Shown here one piece after another: positions 26,721 through 35,445 of a stretch of DNA of 64,000 nucleotides (its first letter is position 1; each line of letters starts with the position of its first letter). The translations under genes were made by a program, and so were the position numbers. Origin of the DNA: Gluconacetobacter dulcium (GTDB lineage: Bacteria; Pseudomonadota; Alphaproteobacteria; Acetobacterales; Acetobacteraceae). The stretch lies in NCBI RefSeq assembly GCF_014174165.1, contig NZ_JABEQN010000002.1:1-64000 (forward strand). Direction: 5' to 3'. The notes under the pieces were generated by a model that ran no database searches, was not told the DNA's origin, and worked only from the letters and a program-made list of their open reading frames with translations.

Positions 26721-28229
26721 ATGCGTGTCTATCTGGAGCCTGATCGGAAATCTGATCTGGGGGACGCCACCCCGCGGGCCGTGCGCGTGCATCGGCGCGG
26801 ATTTTCGGCCGGGCTTGTCGTGGCGTTCGGTCTTTCGCTGGCCGCCATGTCGCCCGCCGCCGCGCAGACGCTCCAGGAATCGCTCGGGTTGGCCTATCGC
26901 GGCAATCCGACATTGCTGGGCGAGCAGGCGAACCAGCGGGCCGTGACCGAGAATTCGGCGCAGGCGCGCAGCGGATGGCGGCCGACCGTGTCGGTCAACA
27001 TGGATGCGAACTATCAGCAGGGGCCTTATACCAGCGCCTTCGCGCTGGGCACCTTCACGTCGAATTACGCCGAAGGTTATGTGTCGGCCAAGCAGACGCT
27101 GTATTCCTTCGGCCATGTCGCCAACCAGGTGCGGGCGGCGGATGCGCGGTCTCGGGCCGAGGGTGAAAATCTGCGCCTGACGGAATCGCAGGTCTTCACC
27201 GCCGCGATCAGTGCCTACATGGATGTGTTGCGCGATCGGTACGTGCTGGACGTGCGTGTGGCCGACCTGGAGATGCTGGTGCGGCAGGTGCGGTTGATCA
27301 CCTCGCGCTATAATCTGGGGGGCGCGCCGGGCGAGCAGGTGACGCGCACCGATGTGGAGCAGGCCGAGACGCGCCGCCGGTCCGCCGAAGTGGCGCTGAC
27401 GCAGGCACGGGCGACGCTGGCGGCGTCGGAGGCGAATTTCCGCGCCGTTATCGGCGTCATGCCGGCGCAATTGACCATGCCGGAGGGGTTGCCGGGCCTG
27501 CCGCCTTCGATCGAGCAGGCCGTCAGGGAGGCTATCGCCGCCAATCCGCAACTGGCGCAGACGCGCGAGATGAAGTCGGCGACCGAGGCGGATATCGATA
27601 CCGCGCGGTCGCAATGGGGGCCGCAGATCCAGGTGCAGGGGCTGTTGGGGACCGTGGGGCCGGCGGCGCCGTTTCGGGGGCATGAATATTCGGAGCAGGT
27701 CAGTGGTACCGTGTCGCTGGTGCAGCCGCTTTATAATGGCGACCTTTATAATGCGCAGATCCGGCAGGCGCGCGACAAGGACGAGCAGGCGCGGCAGAAT
27801 CTGGAGCAGGCCCGGCGGGTGGCGTTGCAGGATGTGGTGACCAGTTGGCGGGCGGTGGAGAACGGCTTGCAGGCGATCCAGGCCGGCACCGCCGAGGTGC
27901 GGTCGGGCGAAACGACGCTGAAGGGCTATCAGGTCGAATATGGCTATGGGCTGCGCAGCACGACCGACGTGCTGTATGCCGACCAGAATCTGCGGGCCGC
28001 GCAGGTGGATCTGGCGACCAGTCGCCATGACACGATTGTGGCCGAAGCGAAGCTGCTGGCCGCGATCGGGCGGTTGCAGGCCCGCGACCTGTTGCCCGGT
28101 GTCCAGCATTACGACAGCGGGGCCGCATTGCATCGTGCGCGGACGCGCGGGTGGGAGCCGCTTCAGACACCGATTGCCGCGCTCGACCGGGTGGGCTGGT
28201 CCTCCGGGCCGACAGGGGAGAGCAAGTGA
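26721..28229 (+). CDS. TolC-like outer-membrane efflux channel
   Basis: This 502-residue outer-membrane factor has a signal region (LSLAAMSPAAAQ) and then two homologous halves typical of the TolC family, each with a helical coiled-coil portion and a short beta segment (TLYSFGHVANQVRAADAR in the first half, SLVQPLYNGDLYNAQIRQAR in the second). The start is the ATG at 26721, five bases after the permease 2 stop; an in-frame reading extending upstream would lie inside permease 2. Its stop overlaps the ATG of permease 3 as TGATG. It completes a tripartite route with the adaptor and the ABC components. Confidence 0.9.
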   Translation: MRVYLEPDRKSDLGDATPRAVRVHRRGFSAGLVVAFGLSLAAMSPAAAQTLQESLGLAYRGNPTLLGEQANQRAVTENSAQARSGWRPTVSVNMDANYQQGPYTSAFALGTFTSNYAEGYVSAKQTLYSFGHVANQVRAADARSRAEGENLRLTESQVFTAAISAYMDVLRDRYVLDVRVADLEMLVRQVRLITSRYNLGGAPGEQVTRTDVEQAETRRRSAEVALTQARATLAASEANFRAVIGVMPAQLTMPEGLPGLPPSIEQAVREAIAANPQLAQTREMKSATEADIDTARSQWGPQIQVQGLLGTVGPAAPFRGHEYSEQVSGTVSLVQPLYNGDLYNAQIRQARDKDEQARQNLEQARRVALQDVVTSWRAVENGLQAIQAGTAEVRSGETTLKGYQVEYGYGLRSTTDVLYADQNLRAAQVDLATSRHDTIVAEAKLLAAIGRLQARDLLPGVQHYDSGAALHRARTRGWEPLQTPIAALDRVGWSSGPTGESK

Positions 28230-30643
28230 TGTTTGCGTCGGGTTTCAGAATTCTGCCCCGGCATGGGGGCTATGGGGCGATCAACCTGCTGGGACTGGGG
28301 CTGGGTGTTGCCGTCTTTCTGACGATGATGCTGATCGTGCGGTACGAATACGGGTATGACAGCTATCTGCCCGGTGCGTCGCGTATCTATCAGGTCGATG
28401 ATGTTTTTCGCCCGGCCGGGCGGGCGCCTTATGAATCGAGTTATATCAGTTTCGTGCCCGTTCCTTTCATGGAGCAGGATTTTCCGGAAATCAGCCAGGC
28501 GGTTCGCGTTTTCGAAAGTCACGTGCCCGTGCGGGCCGGGGACGTGCTGGGACGCGATGCGGTGACATTGACCGACCGGAATTTTTTCTCGGTCTTCGAT
28601 CTGCCTGTTCTGGAAGGGAACAAGGCGACCGCGCTCGATGGGCCCGGCAAGGTGGTGCTGTCGGCCACGATGGCGCGGAAATATTTCGGCACCGTCCATG
28701 CGATCGGTCGCCGGATGCGGATCGACAATAGTCATGACGAGAGTGTGGTGTCGGCCATCGTGGCCGACACGCCGCCCAATGCCACCAGCGATTTCAGGAT
28801 CATCGCCGTTTTTCCGAGTTCCTGGATGGATAAATGGCCATTTCGCAATTGGGGAAGCCAGTGGGGGCATATATGGGTCAGAATTGACGATCCTGCGGCG
28901 GTGCCGCGGATTGCCGCCGGATTGCGCCGATACCCGTATCGGCACCCCGGAAACTGGAAGGAAAGCCTGATCCGTTTCACCTATGGCGATGGCGGGTTGA
29001 CGTTGGTACCGCTGCGCGCGGTGCATTTTCATAATGCGTCGATCGGGGAGGGTGGGGCCAGCCGCAGGTTGATCGATATCCTCGGACTGGTCGGGCTGGC
29101 GGCGCTGGCGACCGCGATCGTGAATTACGTCAATCTGGCCACCGCGCGGTCGGGGCTGCGGGCGCGTGAGGTGGCGATGCGCAAGGTGCTGGGGGCGACC
29201 CGCGCGGCGCTGATCGCGCGCTTCATGGGTGACGCGATCATGCTGGTCGGGGTGTCGGTGCTGGTGGGGCTGGCGCTGACGGAACTCTCGCTGCGCTGGG
29301 TCAACATGCTGGGCGGGTGGACTGTCGGTTTCGACTGGCGCTTCGTGTTGCCGGTATCGGTATTGATCGTGCTGGTCGTGGGGATCGTTGCCGGGATCTA
29401 TCCCGCTCTGGTGCTGTCGTCGTTCCGTCCGGCGGCGGTGCTGGCGGCCAGCCGGATGCCGGCGGGCGGACGGATCGAGAGCATGTTGCGCAGCGTGCTG
29501 GTGGTGCTGCAATTCGGATTTGCCATCGTGCTGGCGGTCTGCACGATCGTGATGACCGACCAGGCGGCGTTCGTTCGCGTGCTCGATCGCGGAATCAGCA
29601 AGGAAGGTGTGATCGTCGTCGATGCGCTGGCGGATGCCAGCCTGACGGCGCGGCAGGAGGAGATCGTGCGCCGGCTGGGCGAGGTGCCGGGGGTGCGGAT
29701 CGCCACGCGATCGGACATGTATCCTCACCACACCGATGACAGTGACGATTATCGTCGTCCGGGCGGCGGCAGTCTGCTCCCTGTCTGGTGGGGTTGCGCC
29801 ACGCCGGGATATTTCGAGGCGATCGGGGCGAGGCTGGTCGCGGGGCGCCTGTTCGACGTCCATCAGGGCAGTGATTATCACGCTGGGCGGGAGCAGGAAG
29901 GGGCGGGGAGCAGCATCGTCATTTCGCGCCTGACGGCGGAACGGTTCGGCTTTGCGTCGCCGGAGGCGGCGGTGGGGCAGGAATTGCGAGAGGATTGGGG
30001 TGGGCGAACCTATCGCATCATCGGGGTGATCGACGACATCCGGTTTGGTGGCGCGCATGAGCCGATGCGTCCGCTGCTGTATTACGGCCGTTCGGGGTCG
30101 TTTGGCGAGGCTGCTGCGATCATCCGTTACGAGGGGGCGTCACAGGCCGAGGAAATGGCGCGTCTGCGGTCGGCGTGGGCGAGCATTGCGCCGGATGTCC
30201 CGTTCTCGGCTCAGGGGGTGAACGATATATTCGCCGACGATTTTCGCAGCGACCAGAATTACGGTGTGTTGTTCGGCATCGGTTCCGCTGTGGCGATCGG
30301 CATCGCCTGTCTGGGACTGTTCGGCCTGTCGTCGTTCAACGTGTCGCGTCGCCGGCATGAGATCGGGGTGCGCAAGGTGCTGGGAGCGGATCGTCGGCAG
30401 GTCCTGACCTTGCTGGTGGGCCAGTTTCTGCGGCCGGTCTTTATTGCGAACGTGATCGCCTGGCCGGTCGCGTGGGTGTTCATGAGCCGGTGGCTGTCGG
30501 GGTTCGATCAGCGGATTGCGCTGACACCATGGCCTTTCGCGATCGCGGCCGGTGGGGCGGGGTTGATCGCGCTGCTGACCGTGCTTGGGCAGTCGGCCAG
30601 GGCTGCGGCCAATCCGCCGGCTGCTTCGTTGAGGGCAGGGTAA
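28229..30643 (+). CDS. FtsX/MacB-type ABC permease 3 (two-module), divergent
   Basis: This 804-residue permease has the same two-module FtsX architecture (LLGLGLGVAVFLTMMLIV near residue 20; REVAMRKVLGATRAAL; HEIGVRKVLGADRRQ; C-terminal segments ending GLIALLTVLGQSARAAA). It is clearly related to permeases 1 and 2 but is more diverged and begins with a shorter N-terminus. Translation starts at 28229 within the stop of the TolC gene (TGATG), with GGGGAG upstream, so it belongs to the operon although it comes after the channel. No second ATPase gene follows, so it must share the ATPase at 20967 or use one from elsewhere. Confidence 0.87.
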   Translation: MFASGFRILPRHGGYGAINLLGLGLGVAVFLTMMLIVRYEYGYDSYLPGASRIYQVDDVFRPAGRAPYESSYISFVPVPFMEQDFPEISQAVRVFESHVPVRAGDVLGRDAVTLTDRNFFSVFDLPVLEGNKATALDGPGKVVLSATMARKYFGTVHAIGRRMRIDNSHDESVVSAIVADTPPNATSDFRIIAVFPSSWMDKWPFRNWGSQWGHIWVRIDDPAAVPRIAAGLRRYPYRHPGNWKESLIRFTYGDGGLTLVPLRAVHFHNASIGEGGASRRLIDILGLVGLAALATAIVNYVNLATARSGLRAREVAMRKVLGATRAALIARFMGDAIMLVGVSVLVGLALTELSLRWVNMLGGWTVGFDWRFVLPVSVLIVLVVGIVAGIYPALVLSSFRPAAVLAASRMPAGGRIESMLRSVLVVLQFGFAIVLAVCTIVMTDQAAFVRVLDRGISKEGVIVVDALADASLTARQEEIVRRLGEVPGVRIATRSDMYPHHTDDSDDYRRPGGGSLLPVWWGCATPGYFEAIGARLVAGRLFDVHQGSDYHAGREQEGAGSSIVISRLTAERFGFASPEAAVGQELREDWGGRTYRIIGVIDDIRFGGAHEPMRPLLYYGRSGSFGEAAAIIRYEGASQAEEMARLRSAWASIAPDVPFSAQGVNDIFADDFRSDQNYGVLFGIGSAVAIGIACLGLFGLSSFNVSRRRHEIGVRKVLGADRRQVLTLLVGQFLRPVFIANVIAWPVAWVFMSRWLSGFDQRIALTPWPFAIAAGGAGLIALLTVLGQSARAAANPPAASLRAG

Positions 30644-30845
30644 GAAGGGCTGCATGCCAGAAATGAGGATGGCGCATGATATGATCCGTGAGGATTGAGC
30701 AACACTGCGGATAAAACCGCTATTCTCCGGTCTCGGGTCGGGGAACGTCGGGGCTTTTCAAGCGTCAGGATCGCGGGTGGGTGGTGTTGGCGGGGCGGGA
30801 ACACTCGTACGATGCCGCTGGCAGCCCACGGCGAAGAGGGGAAGC

Positions 30846-31772
30846 ATGCGGACAGATTTTCCGGTGGCGGGTTCAGGGGCCGGTTTCCTGGCGGTGTTTT
30901 TCCTCCTGTTCGCGACCGGGGCCGCGTTGGCCGACCCGATGCCGCTGCTTCCCGAGGCGGTGGTGCCTCCGGCCGCGCCCGCGCCGACGGGCGCGCCAGC
31001 GGAGCAGGTTGCTCCCGCGCTTGATATTCCGCCCCTGCCGGCGCTGGATGACGAGGCCGCCAGGGCCGAGGCGCAGCATCTGCTTATGGCCATGCGGCGC
31101 GAGATTCCGCATTTTCAGACGGTATCGGCCAGGGATGCCGACCGATGGGTTGCGATGGCACGGGCGCAACTGGCGCGGGACAAAATGACGATCGACCGGG
31201 CGCAGGTGCTGATGGTGGTGGATCGTAATCCGCGTGTGCAGCGGGTCTGCTTTGTGCTTGCGCTACCGGATGATGATGCGTGGGTGGTATTGGGAGGAAC
31301 CCGGGTTTCGACCGGGCAGGCGGGGCGTAAATATTATTACCTGACGCCGACCGGGGTGTTCATCAATTCGCCTGATCGGCTGGGCTATCGTGCCGAGGGA
31401 ACGCGCAACGAGCATGGTATCCGCGGATTGGGTGCGCGCGGCATGCGGGTGTGGGATATGGGCTGGCAATGGGCGGTGAAGGGCTGGCGGGCTGACCGGG
31501 AGCAGGGGCAGATCAGGCTGGAAATTCATGCGACCGACCCGGATTTTCTGGAGGCGCGGTTGGGGCATCCGGCTTCGGAAGGGTGCGTGCGCATTCCGGC
31601 GGCGCTGAACCGTTTTATGGATCGGCATGGACTGCTGGACGTGCAATATGAACAGGCGGCCAGTTATGATGGCCGCTTTCGGGCCTTGCTGCCGCGAGAT
31701 CGCACGCCTTCGCCGATTGCGGGGGATGCGCTGGTGGTGGTGGACTCCGCGCAGAGTGAGGGGATGATCTGA
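30846..31772 (+). CDS. L,D-transpeptidase (YkuD-family), exported
   Basis: This 308-residue protein has a signal peptide (FLAVFFLLFATGAALA), a proline-rich spacer (about residues 35-65) and a YkuD-type catalytic domain. H228 in EIHATDPD, H241 in LGHPASEG and C247 in SEGCVRI form the usual SxGCxR active site. Family enzymes make 3-3 cross-links in peptidoglycan or attach proteins to it, in the periplasm. The ATG at 30846 has a GAGGGGAAG ribosome binding site; a longer reading lacks a signal peptide. It stands 202 bases after the efflux operon and has no evident partner. Confidence 0.82.
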   Translation: MRTDFPVAGSGAGFLAVFFLLFATGAALADPMPLLPEAVVPPAAPAPTGAPAEQVAPALDIPPLPALDDEAARAEAQHLLMAMRREIPHFQTVSARDADRWVAMARAQLARDKMTIDRAQVLMVVDRNPRVQRVCFVLALPDDDAWVVLGGTRVSTGQAGRKYYYLTPTGVFINSPDRLGYRAEGTRNEHGIRGLGARGMRVWDMGWQWAVKGWRADREQGQIRLEIHATDPDFLEARLGHPASEGCVRIPAALNRFMDRHGLLDVQYEQAASYDGRFRALLPRDRTPSPIAGDALVVVDSAQSEGMI

Positions 31773-31815
31773 GCGTCTGATCGAATGTGCGCGGAGCCTG
31801 TCAGGAACGTCTTGT

Positions 31816-32349
31816 TCAGCGCGGTGGCGGTATGTAGCGGGGTTGCGGTTCGATCGTGTCGAAGCCGCTGCGATCCGGTGTGCAGAGGAGTTCGATCGTC
31901 ATGCCCCATGGCGTGCGTCCGTAGCAGAAAAAATTTCCTTTTCCTTCTTCAATCCCGAGTTGTTTGCCCGGTTCCGTCAGCAGCACGCCACCTGCATCCG
32001 TGAACCGTTTGGCTCCGGCCTGGATGTCGTCAACATAGACGGCGAAATGTTGCAGGCCCAGATCGCTCGCCCGTGCTGGCTTTGCCTGTTCCGGCGCCTG
32101 CATCTCGAACAATTCCAGGCTCGCGCCATTGCCCAGACGCATCATGCGCATCGCCACGACCTGCGTGCCCTTGACCAGGCCCAGGGTCTTTTCAGTATCC
32201 GGACCGGAAAACGGTGGCTGCGTGCGCTTGAGATTGTCATAGAGCGGAACAGCGCCGAACGCATTCACGAAGAACGTCGAGGCGGCTTCGAGATCGGGCA
32301 CGGTCATGCCGACATGGTCGATGCCGCGCGGCAGGCCATTGGATGTCAT
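31816..32349 (-). CDS. VOC-superfamily (glyoxalase/bleomycin-resistance-like) protein
   Basis: This 177-residue protein has the paired beta-alpha-beta-beta-beta layout of the vicinal oxygen chelate fold. GIDHVGMTVPDLEAASTFF opens the first half, LQHFAVYVDDIQAGAKRF the second, with FCYGRTPWGMTIELL near the end. Candidate metal ligands are H12, E of SLELFEM, H of LQHFAV and E of TIELL. Members include lyases and dioxygenases, and the substrate cannot be inferred. The start ATG at 32349 is preceded by GGAGAGGAG. It converges on the L,D-transpeptidase gene and has no operon partner. Confidence 0.8.
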   Translation of the reverse strand: MTSNGLPRGIDHVGMTVPDLEAASTFFVNAFGAVPLYDNLKRTQPPFSGPDTEKTLGLVKGTQVVAMRMMRLGNGASLELFEMQAPEQAKPARASDLGLQHFAVYVDDIQAGAKRFTDAGGVLLTEPGKQLGIEEGKGNFFCYGRTPWGMTIELLCTPDRSGFDTIEPQPRYIPPPR

Positions 32350-32857
32350 GAAAAATACTCCTCTCCCGGACCCACAGGGTGATGACGGTGCGGGTATCTG
32401 CCAACGGAAACACCGTCAGAGTCATGGGGTAAAATGTCACATTTCCGGCGGGACGCCCTCTTTGGCCCTGGTAACGGAACGTTCTGGGTATGATTTTTGA
32501 ACCCTGGGACGGCGCAGTTTTCCGCCATGAGGCGAACACGGTTTCGTTACCCGTAGCCTGAGGCGTTCTGAAAAGAAGGCGATTGCGATCCGGAATCGTC
32601 CTGATGGGATTTCATGCTGACAGGCTATAGGAAAAGTCGGCCTGCCCAGCGAGCGTGCGGCGAAGCGATATAGGCGTCGTCGCAATCCGATACGAAAAGG
32701 CGACTGCTTTTTTGCTCGCCTCTCTGGTGTGTTCTTGAATGTTTGATGATGGGGACGCGGGCGTGACGACGGGGCGGCATGTGCGCGTTATCCTGTGGCG
32801 ATCGGGTGGGCGAGGATGATCCGCTTTGGCCCGGCTTTTCTTGCCGAAGGATGAACC
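32350..32857. other. 508-base non-coding gap between divergent genes
   Basis: No credible gene is present on either strand. The region separates the divergent VOC and phospholipase-like genes and should carry both promoters, but no convincing -35/-10 pair stands out. The VOC leader holds a 7-bp inverted repeat, GACGGTG at 32384-32390 and CACCGTC at 32411-32417, separated by 20 bases. A short T-rich stretch near 32708 is flanked by GGCGA and TCGCC. Confidence 0.6.
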
Positions 32858-34186
32858 ATGCTGGCTGGTGCCGCATCCCTGATGAACCGCCGGGTAAGTT
32901 CCTGGGTAAGGCGCGGCGGAATATTGGGTATTCTTGTTGTTGTTCTGCCATCGGCGGCGCTGGGGTGGAGTAACCATCCACTTTGTACTTGGCAGGCCGT
33001 GGCAGTGATGCCGGGCATGGCCGAGCGTGTGGTCACCGCGGAGACGCTGGGTTCGTTTCTGGGCGATGTGTCCGATCGCTTGCCGGCTGCGCTGGAGGGG
33101 GAGGAGATTTGGGCGCGGGCGCATCTGCCATTTTATGCGCCGCGTCCGGATGCTCTGCGGTTTGGGGGAACATCGGCGGTGGGGAAGGATGCCGCGTCGC
33201 TCAGGACCGGATTTGTACAGGCGATCCGGGTGAATGAGGGGATGATGCTGGATCTTTATGTCCAGCGGCCGCCGGGTGTCGGGGTGCCGGCGGAGCGTGT
33301 GTTGCCTTGGTCTTCCGCGAGCGTCCTGAAAAGTCTGGAGGATACGGAGGCTGGTTCTCTGGAACGGGTGAGGGAAGGAGATGTCTTGCGGGTGGCCGAT
33401 GTGGTGGCGACCGCGACGAATGAGCCAGATCTTGGGTTGGATATCGGGTTGTGGGCGGATAGTGGCTCGGCGCAGGGTGGACGCTACGGTTATGGCGCGC
33501 AGCCGTTTGGGAATCCGCATTTGGCATATGGCACGCAGGCGCCGTTCCATATGGGGTTCTACCACGAGAGCGGCCTTGTCTATCGGGCGGCTGGGTATCT
33601 TCAGCGCACCTATCCCGAAGCGCGGATTCATCTGTTCATGACGCTGTCGCGCTTTGCGTTTGCGCAGGGGCATCCTTACTGGGGCTGGCGGTTTGCCGGC
33701 TGGGCGATTCATTACGTGCAGGATCTGGCGCAGCCTTATCATGCGCGCGTGCTGCCCGGTGTCGGGGCGCTGACGATGGTCGGAATCGGGGCGCTGGATA
33801 TGCTGGGGATACATGGCCCGCAGGTTGCCGCGGTGAGCCGTGTGACCAATCGGCATATCGTGCTGGAGACTTATCAATATCGTCGGATGTCGGCGGCCTA
33901 TCGGGCGCATGACATGGATGATCCGCTGCTGGCGGCGTTGCGTGATACGTCCGATGACGGATCGTTGGAGCGGTTGGGGACGTCGTCGGTGCGGGAGATC
34001 GTGTCGGCGCAATCCGCCGCTGTGGCGGATGAGCTTGATGCGCAACTGGTCAGGACTTTTCCGGCTGCCGATGTCGTGGCGGAGCAGCCGGCGATGACGC
34101 GGCTTGTTGCCGACCGCATGCGTCAGGTGGGGCGGGATACGCGGGCCGTTATCCGTGTGCTGGACCCGGAGGGAGTGGGCCGGTGA
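32858..34186 (+). CDS. Secreted zinc-dependent phospholipase C/P1-nuclease-fold protein
   Basis: This 442-residue protein has a signal peptide of about 36 residues that would be cleaved to leave a tryptophan first (W37, WSNHP). In bacterial phospholipase C and P1/S1 nucleases the mature N-terminal Trp is a zinc ligand. Other expected ligands follow: H40, then H285-x3-D289-x5-H295 in HYVQDLAQPYH (P1-type HFIGDIHQPLH), and H333-x3-E337 in RHIVLE, where phospholipase C uses Glu. The fold assignment is therefore good, but the protein is longer than classical members, with about 200 residues between the first ligands and the HxxxD block. Phosphodiesterase activity is likely, but lipid or nucleic acid substrate is open. 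A small exported protein gene follows. Confidence 0.72.
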   Translation: MLAGAASLMNRRVSSWVRRGGILGILVVVLPSAALGWSNHPLCTWQAVAVMPGMAERVVTAETLGSFLGDVSDRLPAALEGEEIWARAHLPFYAPRPDALRFGGTSAVGKDAASLRTGFVQAIRVNEGMMLDLYVQRPPGVGVPAERVLPWSSASVLKSLEDTEAGSLERVREGDVLRVADVVATATNEPDLGLDIGLWADSGSAQGGRYGYGAQPFGNPHLAYGTQAPFHMGFYHESGLVYRAAGYLQRTYPEARIHLFMTLSRFAFAQGHPYWGWRFAGWAIHYVQDLAQPYHARVLPGVGALTMVGIGALDMLGIHGPQVAAVSRVTNRHIVLETYQYRRMSAAYRAHDMDDPLLAALRDTSDDGSLERLGTSSVREIVSAQSAAVADELDAQLVRTFPAADVVAEQPAMTRLVADRMRQVGRDTRAVIRVLDPEGVGR

Positions 34187-34237
34187 GGGCGCGAACGCCG
34201 GCTTTTCAAAGCGTCTGGCTTCGCTCATGATCATGTG

Positions 34238-34759
34238 ATGACGAAATCCGGATTGCTCCCTTGTCTTGTTCTGTCGGCTTTGCTCGCCCGGTCGCCTGCC
34301 TGGGCGGCTCAACCGGCGGCTTCGGGCGCGCCGACGCCTGCCAGCGTGGCTGCCGCGATCCGGGCCGATGGTGCGGCGCAGGCATTGGGCGCGTTGGACG
34401 ACGCCGATACGTTCGATACCGTGACTGACGGGATCGCGGCGGCGGACCCCGCGTGGCTGGCGCTGGTGCCGGCGATGGGGCCGGGGCTGGATGCGGATAG
34501 CGGGGCTGCGGTCTCGGCGGCGCTTGCCCTGGCGTTGCCGCAGAAGCCGCGCCTTGTTCTGCCGCTGCTGGACCCGGCGACGCCTGCATTGGACCCGGCG
34601 CGGGTGTGCGCCCACCCATTCATGCATGATGAAGTGCCAGACCTGAAAGGGTATATCCGGCGTAGCCGTGCCGCCCTGCGGAAGGTGCGTGACGACGGGT
34701 TGCGCGTGGTGCGGGATCGGTGTCTGGCCGTCATGGGAACGGCGAAATCCGTTCCCTGA
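34238..34759 (+). CDS. Small exported protein of unknown function
   Basis: This protein of about 173 residues was not recognised. It starts with a signal peptide (LPCLVLSALLARSPAWA), is alanine-rich through the middle, and ends in a basic helical tail (YIRRSRAALRKVRDDGLRVV) with cysteines in VCAHPF and RCLAV that could pair in the periplasm. ATG 34238 is preceded directly by an in-frame GTG at 34235. It lies about 50 bases after the phospholipase-like gene on the same strand and may be cotranscribed with it. Confidence 0.6.
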   Translation: MTKSGLLPCLVLSALLARSPAWAAQPAASGAPTPASVAAAIRADGAAQALGALDDADTFDTVTDGIAAADPAWLALVPAMGPGLDADSGAAVSAALALALPQKPRLVLPLLDPATPALDPARVCAHPFMHDEVPDLKGYIRRSRAALRKVRDDGLRVVRDRCLAVMGTAKSVP

Positions 34760-34813
34760 GAAGCTGATGGACAATGGGGCCTGGTGGAGGCCGGGCGTGG
34801 TTGCGACAGCGCG

Positions 34814-35416
34814 TCAGTGCTGGGGCGTGGGCGTGGTGGATCCGACCGCTTTCCAGGCGCGCAGGGCGGCCAGGGTGCCGCTGATATGGCCTTCGGGGGC
34901 CATGGCGCTGTAGGCGTAGAGAATATGGCCGTCCGGCGCGATCACGTAGGATGTGCGGTTGGCGTAATGCAGCAGTTTCATCTTGGAATCGTAGGAACTG
35001 GCGATCTTGCCTGCCGGGTCTGAAGCGACGGGGAAACGGCTGCGGCATTCGCTGACCGAGAAGCGGTCCAGCGTTTCGATCTTGTCCATCGAGACGCCGA
35101 TGACCGTGGCGCCCAGTGCCTTGAACTGGTCCATCGCGTCGGCGAAATCATGGGCTTCGATGGTGCAGCCGCGCGTGAAGGCCGCCGGATAGAAATACAG
35201 GACCACCGGACCCTTATGCAGGGCCTCGGCCAGCGAGAAATTGAACTGTTTGCCGCCCAGGCTGGCCGGAGTGTCGAACAGGGGCGCCGTGCTACCCAGT
35301 GGCAACGCGGCCTTGGCTACGGAGAAGGACAGCAGCGTGATGCCCGACAGGGTGAGGGCGACGGGGAGCACCATGCTCAACCGGGTGGCGCGACGGAGGA
35401 GGGCGGAGCGGAGCAT
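34814..35416 (-). CDS. Exported peroxiredoxin (AhpC/TSA, BCP-like)
   Basis: This 200-residue thiol peroxidase has an N-terminal membrane or signal segment (about residues 13-37, LSMVLPVALTLSGITLLSF) followed by a thioredoxin-fold peroxiredoxin domain. The peroxidatic cysteine is C84 in YPAAFTRGCTIE, which fits the PxxxTxxC pattern. C124 in SECRSRF may be the resolving cysteine. It would reduce peroxides in the periplasm or at the outer face of the membrane. The start is taken as ATG 35416, with GAAAGG upstream; a TTG at 35431 would add five residues. Confidence 0.82.
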   Translation of the reverse strand: MLRSALLRRATRLSMVLPVALTLSGITLLSFSVAKAALPLGSTAPLFDTPASLGGKQFNFSLAEALHKGPVVLYFYPAAFTRGCTIEAHDFADAMDQFKALGATVIGVSMDKIETLDRFSVSECRSRFPVASDPAGKIASSYDSKMKLLHYANRTSYVIAPDGHILYAYSAMAPEGHISGTLAALRAWKAVGSTTPTPQH

Positions 35417-35445
35417 GGGCGGACCTTTCAACGGGAGGCGTGCGA

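Noticed and set aside
24301-26913. Minus-strand frame of 870 codons
   Set aside because: It is antisense to permease 2 and the start of the TolC gene; arginine/proline/histidine-rich product without domain features.
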